The notes under the pieces are model-generated. The model had not been told where the DNA came from, searched no databases, and saw only the letters and a program-made list of their open reading frames with translations. A DNA stretch of 64,000 nt from WHSW01 sp963846565 (GTDB lineage Bacteria; Actinomycetota; Thermoleophilia; Solirubrobacterales; 70-9): contig CAWJWL010000003.1 of assembly GCA_963846565.1 (NCBI GenBank), positions 186,001 through 250,000 of the forward strand, in the 5' to 3' direction. Within the stretch, counting starts at the first letter, position 1. Each line of letters opens with the position of its first letter. This document shows positions 33,919 to 42,513 of the stretch, piece after piece. Made by a program: the position numbers and the translations under genes.

Positions 33919-35304
33919 GTGAGCTTCGGCCGCATACTGTTTCTGATCGCCGCCGGACTCGTCGTCGCGGGCCTGATCTACAGCGGCGTCTGGCACCTGT
34001 TCACGCAGTTCATCTGGCAGCACCCGATGCTGTTCTGGGTGCCGCTCCTCGTCGTCGGCGTGGTCGGCGCCCTCGTCGGCCTTTTGCGCACGATGACGCG
34101 GGCGGGCGAGGAGAACGCGGGCTTCAAGTTCGGCTGGGGCTGGGGAATCCTCGCCGGCTTCGGCATCGTCGTCATCGGGCTCTGGTTCACGCTGATCTCG
34201 AAACCCGCGAGCGGCCTCGACGAGATCGACTACGAGGTCGTCGCCGAGCTGCCGCAGCAGACCCAGCCGCGCCTTCTGCCCCGCGCCGGAATCAGCGACG
34301 ACCCCGGCTTCCGCGACTCGGACGAGATCCACCTGGTGCGTGACCCGGCGACGGGGAATTTGCTCTGGACCGGCGAGTGGCACGGAAGCTGGTTCGGGGG
34401 CGCGTCCGACGGAGTCGCGATCCGCAGCCTCGACGAGCTCGTCGCGCCCGCCGAGATCCGCCGCCCCGGCTTCGACGAGTCCGTTTCCGGGATCCGCCCG
34501 GGGACGCTGCGCGGAAAGGCCTACCGCAAGCACCCGTTCAGCGGGATCCAGTACCCCGTGATCGTGCCGACGGCAGGCGAGGAGACGGCGATCGCCATCG
34601 CCCCATACGTCGGCTACAAGGGCTTCCCGTTCAAGTACCCCTACGCCGAGGGTGTTCTCGTCTACCACCAGGACGGCGAGCTCGAGGACCTGACGCCGGA
34701 GGAGGCCGCCGCGCGCCCCGAGCTCGCCGACACGGGGCGCCTCTTCCCCGAGACGGTCGCACGCTCCCAGGCGGAGGCCCTCTCGCGCTCGGACGAGTTC
34801 GCGGGCGAGATCCACGACGGCGAGAACAACGACCAGCCGTACCTGACCGCCATCAGCCCCGAGCGCACGGCCTGGGTGACGATCATCGACGCCGAGTCGC
34901 AGTCGGACGGCGTCAAGGCCGTGGTCATCGCCGACTCGACGACCGGGGAGACGCAGGTCTGGACCCCGCCCGAGGGCGAGACGCTGGTCTCGAGCGAGGA
35001 CGCGCTCGACACCGCGCGGGCACTGCCGCTGCAATGGGAGGCGGAGCGCTGCTGCGACTCCGAGGGCGACAGCTACACGGTCACCCTGCGCGAGGTGGTC
35101 GAGGCGCGGCTCGCGTTCAAGGGGGGCAAGCCCTACTACCTGGTCAGCGTCGTGCCGACCGACGACCTGACCCTCGCGCGGGAGATCGAGTACACGATGA
35201 TCATCGACGCCGAGACCGGCGAGACGCTGAAGCGGATCGACCACGTCACCGGCGGCGTGCAGGCAGACACCGCGTTGCAGAAGTTCTTCCGCTCGAGCGC
35301 CTAG
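33919..35304 (+). CDS. Membrane protein with large extracytoplasmic PepSY-like region
   Basis: 461 residues. Three hydrophobic helices occupy the first 95 residues; a large soluble domain of about 360 residues follows. Two stretches resemble PepSY repeats (WVTIIDAESQSDGVKAVVIAD and EYTMIIDAETGETLKRIDHV). A CC pair (ERCCDSEGDS) sits between them. The function is unknown. It starts at GTG 33919 after GGGGGAATC. Its TAG overlaps the TAG of the convergent gene on the shared palindrome CTAG (35301-35304). Confidence 0.75.
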   Translation: MSFGRILFLIAAGLVVAGLIYSGVWHLFTQFIWQHPMLFWVPLLVVGVVGALVGLLRTMTRAGEENAGFKFGWGWGILAGFGIVVIGLWFTLISKPASGLDEIDYEVVAELPQQTQPRLLPRAGISDDPGFRDSDEIHLVRDPATGNLLWTGEWHGSWFGGASDGVAIRSLDELVAPAEIRRPGFDESVSGIRPGTLRGKAYRKHPFSGIQYPVIVPTAGEETAIAIAPYVGYKGFPFKYPYAEGVLVYHQDGELEDLTPEEAAARPELADTGRLFPETVARSQAEALSRSDEFAGEIHDGENNDQPYLTAISPERTAWVTIIDAESQSDGVKAVVIADSTTGETQVWTPPEGETLVSSEDALDTARALPLQWEAERCCDSEGDSYTVTLREVVEARLAFKGGKPYYLVSVVPTDDLTLAREIEYTMIIDAETGETLKRIDHVTGGVQADTALQKFFRSSA

Positions 35305-35591
35305 GCGTCGAGCGCTTCCGCCGGCAGGTGGGCGAGCTCCATGTCGACGCGCCGGCCGCGAAACGGGACCCCCTCGGCCTCGAGCAGGCGCCGCTGGCGC
35401 TCGCCCTTCGCGAGCGAGCCATCGGCGCGGACTATCCGCTGCCACGGGACGGTCTCATCCTCACAGCCGTACAGGGCGCGGCCCGCGGCGCGCGGTGCGC
35501 CCGGAGCGAGGTCGCCGTAGGTGGTGACGAAGCCTTCCGGCACCAAGCGCGCGCGGGAGAGGATCGCCAGGGTGAGCTCCGAGTCGGCCAC
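35301..35591 (-). CDS. Alkyltransferase-like protein (ATL)
   Basis: 96 residues of the MGMT C-terminal fold. GFVTTYGDLA and GRALYG are typical, but the methyl-acceptor Cys is replaced by Trp (VPWQRIV, Trp50 in place of PCHRV). ATL proteins bind and flip O6-alkylguanine without repairing it and hand the lesion to nucleotide excision repair (family knowledge). A catalytic Ogt lies 2.7 kb away. The start is GTG 35591. The convergent stop codon is shared with the gene before it. Confidence 0.9.
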   Translation of the reverse strand: MADSELTLAILSRARLVPEGFVTTYGDLAPGAPRAAGRALYGCEDETVPWQRIVRADGSLAKGERQRRLLEAEGVPFRGRRVDMELAHLPAEALDA

Positions 35592-35690
35592 GGGACCCGA
35601 GTATCGCCGGATCGCAGGCGTCCTAAACCGAACCCCCAATCTCGGGGTAACCGTATAGCCGCGACCCGGCGCCGGTGGGAATCTCATGCC

Positions 35691-35924
35691 ATGGACCACG
35701 ATCAGATCAGCGATCTGGGCCTGAGCGCCGTCGAGGCGCGCGAGAATGTCTCCAAGCTCGAGGCCGAGCGCGCGATCGCGGATCTGACCGGGGTCGCCGA
35801 GATCGCCTCCTACATGCGTGACCTCGAAGAGGAGCTCGAGCTCTGGCGCGACCTCTACACGACGCTCGCGGTGACCGAGATCGCGGTCCTGCGCGGTCAG
35901 CTCTTCGGCACGCTGGAGGGCTGA
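35691..35924 (+). CDS. Small helical protein
   Basis: 77 residues starting at ATG 35691. It is strongly alpha-helical and acidic (SAVEARENVSKLEAERAIADL, MRDLEEELELWRDLYTTLAV) and probably forms a short coiled coil. No family is recognised. The next gene begins 41 bp downstream on the same strand, so the two may be an operon. Confidence 0.6.
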   Translation: MDHDQISDLGLSAVEARENVSKLEAERAIADLTGVAEIASYMRDLEEELELWRDLYTTLAVTEIAVLRGQLFGTLEG

Positions 35925-35965
35925 CCCGAAGCCGGGCGTCCCGGCCCTCGAATAGGCTGCCCGCG

Positions 35966-36730
35966 GTGGCCGGGCGCACCCAACTCGACCTCGTAATCGC
36001 CTCGCTGGTGCTGATCCGCAAGGCGTCGAGCGCGATCGACACGACGCTCGGCCTTCCCGCATCCGACCGGGCGGAACTCGAGGGCAACCTCGACGCCGTG
36101 CGCGGCGACCTGAACCAGCTCGTGAAGCAGCTCGGCGGTTCGATCCCCGGCGCCGCGAACTTCGGCCGGCGCCCCGAGGTGAAGGCGGCGGCGGGGATCG
36201 TCGACTTCCTCGCCCGGCAGGGAGCGGTACAGCTCGGCGCCGTCGCCGGGCTCGCCGACACGATCCGCCAGGGCGGCGACTCGCGCTCGATGGCGCAGAA
36301 GATCGAGCGCCATCTCGCCGAGGAGGGCGTTGCCTCCCGCGACGACCTCGGGGTGGCGCTCGGTGTCGACCCGGAATCTCCGCGCTTCCAGGAGGCGCTC
36401 GAGCGCGCGCTCGGAAGCGGGTGGGCCGAGTGGTACGGGCCGGGCCTCTACGGGGTGCCGCGCGGACAGCTCGAGGAGCTGGCCAGCGACGAGCCGGTCG
36501 CGGTCGACCCCGCAGAGGCCGACCCGGAGGCGCCGGAGGGCGGTCTGCAGACAGCGGTCAGCTCGCTCGAGAGCTCGCTCGCGTCGCTCGGGAGCGCGCT
36601 GTCCGACAGCGCCGCGGACGAGCCCGCCGGCCCGGAGCAGATCCGCGAACTGCGCCGCCTAGCCGACGACGGCGTCATCTCCGAGGCGGAGTTCGAGTCG
36701 AAGAAGCGGGAGATCCTCGGGCGGATGTGA
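35966..36730 (+). CDS. Protein with C-terminal SHOCT domain
   Basis: 254 residues. The first 160 are helical with no recognised family. An acidic linker follows, and the last 30 residues (IRELRRLADDGVISEAEFESKKREIL) are a SHOCT module, a short oligomerising tail found on many unrelated proteins. The start is GTG 35966. It converges with the CsoR gene, with 9 bp between the stops. Confidence 0.75.
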   Translation: MAGRTQLDLVIASLVLIRKASSAIDTTLGLPASDRAELEGNLDAVRGDLNQLVKQLGGSIPGAANFGRRPEVKAAAGIVDFLARQGAVQLGAVAGLADTIRQGGDSRSMAQKIERHLAEEGVASRDDLGVALGVDPESPRFQEALERALGSGWAEWYGPGLYGVPRGQLEELASDEPVAVDPAEADPEAPEGGLQTAVSSLESSLASLGSALSDSAADEPAGPEQIRELRRLADDGVISEAEFESKKREILGRM

Positions 36731-36739
36731 CCCGCTCGT

Positions 36740-37039
36740 CTAGCGGCTTCGCAGGAGACGCCCGACCGCGCCCATCATCTCCTCGGTGCGGGCCTCGCGG
36801 TCGCCGGGGTCGGCGCCGATGACGCAATGGCGGGCGTGGTCGTCGAGGACGCCGATCGAGACCTTGTCGAGCGCGGCCTGCGCCGCGCTGATCTGGGTGA
36901 GGATGTCGATGCAGTAACGCTCCTCGTCGACCATTCGCTCGAGCCCGCCGATCTGCCCCGAGATCCGGCGCAACCTCTTCAGCAGGTCTTCCTTGTCGTC
37001 GATGTAGCCGGGCACGGTCGTCGGGGTCGCGGTCGCCAT
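36740..37039 (-). CDS. csoR: CsoR-family copper-sensing repressor
   Basis: 99 residues, all-helical. The Cu(I) ligand set of CsoR is present: Cys43 (RYCIDIL), His68 and Cys72 (DDHARHC), with the same spacing as M. tuberculosis CsoR. The N-terminal DDKEDLLKRLRRISGQIGGLERM helix carries the DNA-binding basic residues. Its own promoter region has a CsoR-type dyad at 37071, so it should be self-regulated, and it is the likely regulator of the copper operon 20 kb away (16137). Confidence 0.9.
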   Translation of the reverse strand: MATATPTTVPGYIDDKEDLLKRLRRISGQIGGLERMVDEERYCIDILTQISAAQAALDKVSIGVLDDHARHCVIGADPGDREARTEEMMGAVGRLLRSR

Positions 37040-37070
37040 CGTCTCCTCCTCGAAGTGTGTCTGGCCGAGT

Positions 37071-37089
37071 GTACCCTACCCGGGTATAC
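37071..37089. promoter_or_regulatory. CsoR-type operator in front of csoR
   Basis: GTACCCTACCCGGGTATAC with a perfect TACCCGGGTA core, 32 bp upstream of the csoR start. It shares the ACCC-N-GGGT pattern of the site at 16137-16153 and supports autoregulation (inference). Confidence 0.65.
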
Positions 37090-37101
37090 GAGTTGCGCTC
37101 T

Positions 37102-37911
37102 TTAGGAGCGCTCTTCTTCCCACTCGACCGCGAGCAACTCATAAGTGCCGGGCAGGCCCTTGAGCTCCGCCTCGCCGTGCGGCGTGAACCGGAGCTCCTC
37201 GTCCTCGGCGGCATCACCGACCTCGGAGGTGACGAGGATCTGGCCGCCGTGCGCCTGATCCGCCACGCGTGCCGCGAGCGCGACGTTGCGCCCGAAGAGG
37301 TCGCCGTCCTTCTCCACCGCTCGGCCCGAGTGGACCCCGATCCGAACTTGGATCCGCGTGCTGCGCAGGCGGCGATGAGAAGAGGAGGCAAGCCCTCGCT
37401 GGATCCCGATCGCCGAGCGCACCGCGTCGGCGGGGCTCGCGAAGGCGATCATGAACCCATCTCCCTGCGACTTGACGACGTGCCCGCCGTGAGTGGCGAC
37501 GCACCCCCGGACCACCTTGTCGTGCGCGGCCAGCACCTTGACCCAGGTGCGGTCGCCGAGCTCCTCGTTGAGCGCGGTCGAGTCCTCGATGTCGGAGAAG
37601 AAGATCGTCACGGTGCCGTCGCGCCCGGCGACCTGGCGCAGCTCCGGCTCGGTCTCCTCCGCGAGCCCGGCCAGGTCCTCCATCGAGCTCCGCAGAACCT
37701 CGCCGAGGCCCTCCTCACGAACGCGGGCCGCCGTCTCGAGCATCGCCTTCAGCGGCGGCAGGCCGCCCTGCGGCTTGCGCCGGCTTGACCGGGCGGAATC
37801 GAGCTCGGCCTGCAGACGGTCGGCGCGGGCGCGCTCGTTGCGCCAGGCGATCGAGACGCCGACGAGGGCGAGGCTCGCGGCGATGAAGAGGACGGCGAAG
37901 AGCGCGGACAC
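37102..37911 (-). CDS. Membrane-anchored class III nucleotide cyclase
   Basis: 269 residues. An N-terminal transmembrane helix (ALFAVLFIAASLALVGVSIAW) and a coiled-coil linker precede a class III adenylate/guanylate cyclase domain: VTIFFSDIEDSTALNEELGD (metal Asp), HGGHVVKSQGDGFMIAF (second metal Asp), and VRIGVHSG with LFGRNVALAARVA. The product (cAMP or cGMP) is not decided by what I can see. It could supply the nucleotide sensed by the cNMP-binding patatin at 7.4-9.1 kb (speculative). It lies next to csoR. Confidence 0.88.
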   Translation of the reverse strand: MSALFAVLFIAASLALVGVSIAWRNERARADRLQAELDSARSSRRKPQGGLPPLKAMLETAARVREEGLGEVLRSSMEDLAGLAEETEPELRQVAGRDGTVTIFFSDIEDSTALNEELGDRTWVKVLAAHDKVVRGCVATHGGHVVKSQGDGFMIAFASPADAVRSAIGIQRGLASSSHRRLRSTRIQVRIGVHSGRAVEKDGDLFGRNVALAARVADQAHGGQILVTSEVGDAAEDEELRFTPHGEAELKGLPGTYELLAVEWEEERS

Positions 37912-37993
37912 GATGCGGGCGCGAGTCTAGGTCACGACTTCCCATCGGCCCGACGTCACGAAACCGTCCGCAGGTGCGTTACATGATCAGGCG

Positions 37994-38566
37994 ATGACGC
38001 AAACGACGACAAGCCCGGGTGAAGCCCGCCTCGCGCTCTTCGAGACGGCGATCGGATCTTGCGGAATCGCATTCGGCGAGCGGGCAGTGACCGGCGTCAC
38101 CTTCCCCGGGGCAACACCGCAGCGGACCATCGCGCGCCTTCGCCGAGACGCGCCGGGAGCGACGGTGGGCGAGCCGCCGGCTCAGGTGGAGCGCGCCATC
38201 GAGGCGATCAGGCGCCTGCTCGCGGGTGAAGCGGCCGACCTCCGCTGGGTCGAGGTCGACCTCGACAGGGTCGACCCCTTCGACCGGCGCGTCCTGCGGG
38301 CCGCACGCGAGATTCCACCCGGAGCGACGGTCGCCTACGGCGAGCTCGCGCGGAGGATCGGGGAGCCGGATGCGGCCCGTGATGTCGGCGGCGCGCTCGG
38401 GCGGAACCCATTCCCGATCATCGTCCCCTGTCACCGCGTCGTCGCCGCGAACGGCAAGCTCGGCGGCTTCTCCGCCCATGGCGGCACCGAGACGAAGCGG
38501 CGGCTGCTCTCGATCGAGGCCGCTCACGGCGGCCCCAAAGGCTCCGGTCAGTTGTCCTTCGGCTGA
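37994..38566 (+). CDS. ogt: Methylated-DNA-protein cysteine methyltransferase
   Basis: 190 residues. The active-site motif IVPCHRVV has the acceptor Cys146; YGELARRIG and the recognition-helix region RDVGGALGRNP are typical, and it ends with LGGFSAHGG. It repairs O6-alkylguanine by suicide transfer to Cys146. The N-terminal half is the short Ogt-type domain. A hairpin between it and the convergent helicase gene serves as a likely terminator. Confidence 0.93.
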   Translation: MTQTTTSPGEARLALFETAIGSCGIAFGERAVTGVTFPGATPQRTIARLRRDAPGATVGEPPAQVERAIEAIRRLLAGEAADLRWVEVDLDRVDPFDRRVLRAAREIPPGATVAYGELARRIGEPDAARDVGGALGRNPFPIIVPCHRVVAANGKLGGFSAHGGTETKRRLLSIEAAHGGPKGSGQLSFG

Positions 38567-38571
38567 CCCGG

Positions 38572-38604
38572 CCGCCCCCGGAGGCGAAGCCGAGGAGGGG
38601 GCGG
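38572..38604. terminator. Hairpin between convergent ogt and helicase genes
   Basis: CCGCCCCC (38572-38579) pairs perfectly with GGGGGCGG (38597-38604) over a 17-nt loop that has further internal pairing. It fills the 52-bp gap between two convergent stops and could end transcription from both sides. No T-run is present. Confidence 0.55.
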
Positions 38605-38618
38605 AACGTTCGGTATTC

Positions 38619-41561
38619 CTAGACCCAGATCGCGTAGCCGGTTCGCTTGATCCGGTGGGCGTTCGTCGCCCGGAGCTCGAGCATCGTCCGGCGGCCCTCC
38701 GGCGTACGCGTGTAGAGCAGCTCTCCCCCGCCGACGTACTCGCGCCAGTGCTCGGCGAAGCGCTCCGCGCGCTCCTTGTTCCGGGCCAGCTCGCTCGGCA
38801 CCGGATGCCAGCCGCGCCGGGTGCGGCCGAGCGGGCGCACAACCTTCGTCACGAGCCGGAACGCGGGACCGTAGAAGCCGAGGTCCATGTCGGCCTCGTC
38901 GCGCGAGATCAGATAGCGCTGGTCCGTGACGGGCGCAAGCAGGTCGTCGAGCGCCCGGGCATAGGCGTCCGCGTCCTCCGGCGAGGCGTAGTCGATCCAG
39001 ACGTCGTAGAAGCCGACCACGTCCTGGCTCACGCGCACGTTGTCGACCGAGAGGTCGCCGGCGACCAGCTCCGCGTCGCGCATCGCCGCCAACAGCGCCG
39101 CGCCGATGTCGCCCAGAAACGAGTCGAGCGGCAGCTCGATGAAGGCCATGCGCCAGAAGGCGCGGACCTGGTGGCTCGTGAGCAGGAAGAGAGCGACCAT
39201 GGCGACGACCGCGACGATGATCAGCCACGGATGCGCCTGCCCGAGGACGCCGGCCCAGAGCCCGGTCGTGATCGCGACGGCGCCGACGGATGCGAGCAGC
39301 GCGCGCAGCATCGCCTTGACCGTGTCGCGCATCGTGTGCGCGGTCCGGAACTTGAGATCGCGGACGTCGAGCTTCGTCGCCCTGATCTCGATGTTCTGGT
39401 ACGGATCGCCGACCTTCCAGCGCTCGTACGCCTTCGCGCGTTCCTGGGCGCGCTTGAGCATCCGGCTGTTGAACTTCGAGGTCTCGAGCGCCATCAGCGG
39501 CTTCGCGGCATGGGTCATCACCACCCGCGCGAGGTCCGGGTCGAGTCCGATTGCGCCGCGGGCGACCACGCCCTTGTCGCTGACGCCATAGAAGCGGGCA
39601 TGCTTGGAGAGCAGGCGATCGAGGTCACGACCGCCGCCGGCGAACTCGGGCTCGACGCAGATCACGTCCCAGTTGTCGGCGACCTTGTCCGGGTGCTCGG
39701 GGTCGAGCCGGATCGAGCGACCCCGGACCTGGTTCACGGTCACGCTGGTGGTCACGCTGGTGAGGTCGACGAGCGTGTTGAGCGCGAGGCTGTCCCAGCC
39801 TTCCCCGAGCAACCCGCGGGTGCCGACCAGACAGCGGGTGCCCCCTGCGCCGAAGAGCTCGGTCAGCATCCGCACGTAGGTTCCCGGGCTCCAATCCGGC
39901 CCCGAGCCGACGAGCTGCAGGACGCGTTCGTGCGGCGTCTCCTCCTCGGCGACCTCAAAGCGCAACCCCTCGCCCCGGCGCCAATCCTCGATCCCCGCGC
40001 GAATCCGGTCGGCCGCGTCGGCGTCGATCAGCACGGTCGACCCGGTGAGGAGCACCGGGTCGAGCGCGTTCGTCTCCGGATCGGCGACGATCGCCCGAAA
40101 CGCCCGCACGGCGCCGCCGGCGTCCGGGTCGAGGACGCCGACGAGCGCCTTGGCGGCCGCGGACTCCTTCTCGAAGTCGGTGATCACGCACGCGCGGAGC
40201 TCCCCGGCGAGCGCCCCCATCTCCGCCTTCAGGATCTCCACCGTCGCGGCGTTCTTCGCGTCCGAGTAGGCGAGGATCCGATCCGAGGGGGCGCGCCGGC
40301 GTCGCAGCCCCGCCTCCGTCAGCGAGTAGCCGAACTCGGTGAAGAGCTCCTTCAGCTCGGCGTAGGTGCGGTGATCCTCGTCGCGCTCGGACAGCTTCAG
40401 ATGACGGAGGCCGAAGCCGGCGATCAGGTACGCCCAGTCCTCGGGGTCGAGGGGATCCTCCATCTCCGGGAGCAGGACGACGCCGCCGGGCACGCCGGCC
40501 TCCAGGTGGTTCCACGCGAAGCGCCCGGCGGCGATGCACAGGGACGGGTCGCGCTCGAAGGCGCGCTCCCAGGAGAGCGGCTCGCCGCGAGCATCGGTCG
40601 GCGAGCCGAGACTGGATGCCACCCAGGCGCGGAAGTCGGCGCGTTCGCCGATCTCGCCGACGGCCTCGTTGAAGCGCTCGTCGACAGTCGCGATGTAGCG
40701 CCGCTCGCGCTCGGTGGGCCGGCAGATGTAGACGAGGTCCTGGTAGGGCGCGAGGTTGCCCTCCTTGACCACCGCGGGCGTCGGCACCTCGAAGTCGATC
40801 TCGCCGGCGATCGCGAGGTAGTTCGCCATCGCCTCTCGCTCCGCCTCGACCGGCGGGGTCGCCGTGAGCGCGATGACCTGTACATCCTCGAGCCGCACGA
40901 GCAGGGTGCGGAGGACGAGCGCCCAGTAGTCGAGCAGGTGATGGGACTCGTCGAGGACGACGGTGCCGATCCCGTACTCGACCAGGGAGTCGATGAGCGC
41001 TCGCGCGTTCGGGTGGATGAGCCGGGTCGCGTCGAAGTCGGGGTCGGCGAGGAAGCGCCGCTTGAGCGTCGCCGTATGCCGGCGGATCTCGGCCGCGTGG
41101 GAGTCCGGATTGGCGCGCAGCAGTCGCTCGATCCGCGCCAGCGCGGCCTCCGGGTCGAGCTCGCGGCCCGAGTCGACGAGCTCCGCGGCCCACTCCGCGG
41201 CGGCGCTACCGGCGAGCAGCGCGCCGACGTCGCCCGGAGTCGCGATGAGCTGATAGGTGAACGAGTTGATCGGGCGCAGCGCGCGCGGGTCCGAGCCGGT
41301 GATCCGTTCCGTGCTCGCCCCCTCCGGCAGGAAGAGCTCGACCTTCTCGCACCACTGGCCCGCGATCGTCGACGTCGGCGAGAAGACGACGGCGGGACGG
41401 CCGCGGCGGCGGATCAGCTCGAGCCCGAGGATCGTCTTCCCCGAGCCGGGCGGGGCGACGACGTGGTGACGGCCGTCCTCGTCGCCGCCCAGGGCGCTGA
41501 GCGCGAGGTTCTGGGACTTGCGGAACGGGAAGCGGAAGGCGAGCTCGCCGAGCTCGTCCAC
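38619..41561 (-). CDS. Membrane-anchored SF2 (DEAD/DEAH-like) helicase
   Basis: 980 residues. RecA-like domain 1: Walker A APPGSGKT (36-43), SPTSTIAGQW (Ia), DESH (204-207, motif II) and LTATPP (III). RecA-like domain 2: GTRGLLGEGWD (V, 580-590) and QVRGRSIRLD (VI, 611-620). After residue 735 comes a basic stretch and then two strong transmembrane helices (about 751-773 and 777-796), followed by a 180-residue soluble domain (DVWIDYASPEDADAYARALDDLL) of unknown fold. An SF2 helicase tied to the membrane is unusual. Possible roles are DNA uptake, defence or RNA handling at the membrane; no nuclease or methylase partner is adjacent. It is followed 2 bp upstream by the lipase gene on the same strand. 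Confidence 0.85.
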   Translation of the reverse strand: MDELGELAFRFPFRKSQNLALSALGGDEDGRHHVVAPPGSGKTILGLELIRRRGRPAVVFSPTSTIAGQWCEKVELFLPEGASTERITGSDPRALRPINSFTYQLIATPGDVGALLAGSAAAEWAAELVDSGRELDPEAALARIERLLRANPDSHAAEIRRHTATLKRRFLADPDFDATRLIHPNARALIDSLVEYGIGTVVLDESHHLLDYWALVLRTLLVRLEDVQVIALTATPPVEAEREAMANYLAIAGEIDFEVPTPAVVKEGNLAPYQDLVYICRPTERERRYIATVDERFNEAVGEIGERADFRAWVASSLGSPTDARGEPLSWERAFERDPSLCIAAGRFAWNHLEAGVPGGVVLLPEMEDPLDPEDWAYLIAGFGLRHLKLSERDEDHRTYAELKELFTEFGYSLTEAGLRRRRAPSDRILAYSDAKNAATVEILKAEMGALAGELRACVITDFEKESAAAKALVGVLDPDAGGAVRAFRAIVADPETNALDPVLLTGSTVLIDADAADRIRAGIEDWRRGEGLRFEVAEEETPHERVLQLVGSGPDWSPGTYVRMLTELFGAGGTRCLVGTRGLLGEGWDSLALNTLVDLTSVTTSVTVNQVRGRSIRLDPEHPDKVADNWDVICVEPEFAGGGRDLDRLLSKHARFYGVSDKGVVARGAIGLDPDLARVVMTHAAKPLMALETSKFNSRMLKRAQERAKAYERWKVGDPYQNIEIRATKLDVRDLKFRTAHTMRDTVKAMLRALLASVGAVAITTGLWAGVLGQAHPWLIIVAVVAMVALFLLTSHQVRAFWRMAFIELPLDSFLGDIGAALLAAMRDAELVAGDLSVDNVRVSQDVVGFYDVWIDYASPEDADAYARALDDLLAPVTDQRYLISRDEADMDLGFYGPAFRLVTKVVRPLGRTRRGWHPVPSELARNKERAERFAEHWREYVGGGELLYTRTPEGRRTMLELRATNAHRIKRTGYAIWV

Positions 41562-41563
41562 TC

Positions 41564-42373
41564 TCAGACGTGGCGGCCGATGAATTCGACCACGTCGTCG
41601 AGGACCTCGTCCTGATTCAACTCGTTGAAGATCTCGTGGCGGGCGCCCGGATAGGACTTCTCCTCGAGGCGCTCGCCGCGGATGCGCCCGATCGTGTCGC
41701 GCACGGGCTCGATCGGGATCAGCTGGTCCTCCTCACCGTGGAGCCAGAGGGTCGGCAGCTCGAGCCGAGGTCCCGCGGCGACCTCGGCGATCGCGCCCAA
41801 GAGCGATTCGAGCGTGGCCCGCTTGAAAGGACCGCTGTAGACCAGCGGATCGGCGGTGTACGCCACGCCGACGGCGGGGTCGCGGGAGAGCACCGCGACG
41901 TCGATGGGCACGTCCGGCAGCGGCTCGAGCTGGAGCAGCATCTCGAACCCCGGGCTGGCCCCGATCGCCGGGCCTGAGAGGACGAGCGCTGCGAGGCCCT
42001 CGCCACCGCGGCGCTGCACGTAGCGGACCGCGATCAACCCGCCCATCGAGTGACCGATGAGGGTCACGGGCAGGCCAGGGTGTTGCTCACGCGCGAGCCC
42101 GGCGACCAGGTGGAGATCGGCAGTCAGGTTCTCACCCTTCTCGATCAGTGCCCGTTCCCCACCCGACTCGCCGTGGCCGGCGTGGTCGGGCCCGTAGACG
42201 ACGGCGCCGTCGGCGAGCAGCCGCTGGGCGACGTGCTCGTAACGCCCGATGTGCTCGGCGTACCCGTGCGAGAGCAGGGCGACGTAGCGGGCGTCGGGAT
42301 TCGTCCAGGCTGCGACCGAGAGATCGCCGGCGCTCCCCGCGACCATCAGGCGCGCCGGCGCAGCCGCCGCCAT
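41564..42373 (-). CDS. Monoacylglycerol lipase-like alpha/beta hydrolase
   Basis: 269 residues. HGYAEHIGRY is the monoacylglycerol-lipase-type oxyanion loop; the nucleophile elbow is GHSMGG, the acid is in GEEDQLIP, and the base His is in GARHEIFNE, so the triad is complete. The ATG at 42373 is coupled to the proline-rich gene by TGATG. Its stop lies 2 bp before the helicase start, so it probably shares that transcript. Confidence 0.9.
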   Translation of the reverse strand: MAAAAPARLMVAGSAGDLSVAAWTNPDARYVALLSHGYAEHIGRYEHVAQRLLADGAVVYGPDHAGHGESGGERALIEKGENLTADLHLVAGLAREQHPGLPVTLIGHSMGGLIAVRYVQRRGGEGLAALVLSGPAIGASPGFEMLLQLEPLPDVPIDVAVLSRDPAVGVAYTADPLVYSGPFKRATLESLLGAIAEVAAGPRLELPTLWLHGEEDQLIPIEPVRDTIGRIRGERLEEKSYPGARHEIFNELNQDEVLDDVVEFIGRHV

Positions 42374-42513
42374 CAGATCTGCGGCGGCGCCGGGTCGGGC
42401 GGCTCGGCCGGCGGACCCGGGTCCGGACCCGGCGGAGGCGGCGCCGGCGGCTCCGGGAGGGGTGTCGGAGGGCCGGGGGCGGGCGGGGCCGGAGTCTCGG
42501 CGGCGATCCTCAT
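42373..42513 (-). CDS. Proline-rich microprotein
   Basis: 46 residues, half of them proline (TPAPPAPGPPTPLPEPP and on), with no Cys, Trp or hydrophobic stretch. It opens exactly at ATG 42513, sharing ATGA with the stop of the CAP-domain gene, and closes at TGA 42375-42373, whose A is the A of the lipase ATG (TGATG). Two coupled junctions on either side argue for real translation. It could be an extended linker or SH3-like ligand. It might instead be a coding artefact of GC-rich DNA, but the frame holds exactly over 47 codons. Confidence 0.6.
   Translation of the reverse strand: MRIAAETPAPPAPGPPTPLPEPPAPPPPGPDPGPPAEPPDPAPPQI

Noticed and set aside
35301..35591. Second active methyltransferase
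   Set aside because: The acceptor Cys is Trp, so it is called an ATL protein instead.
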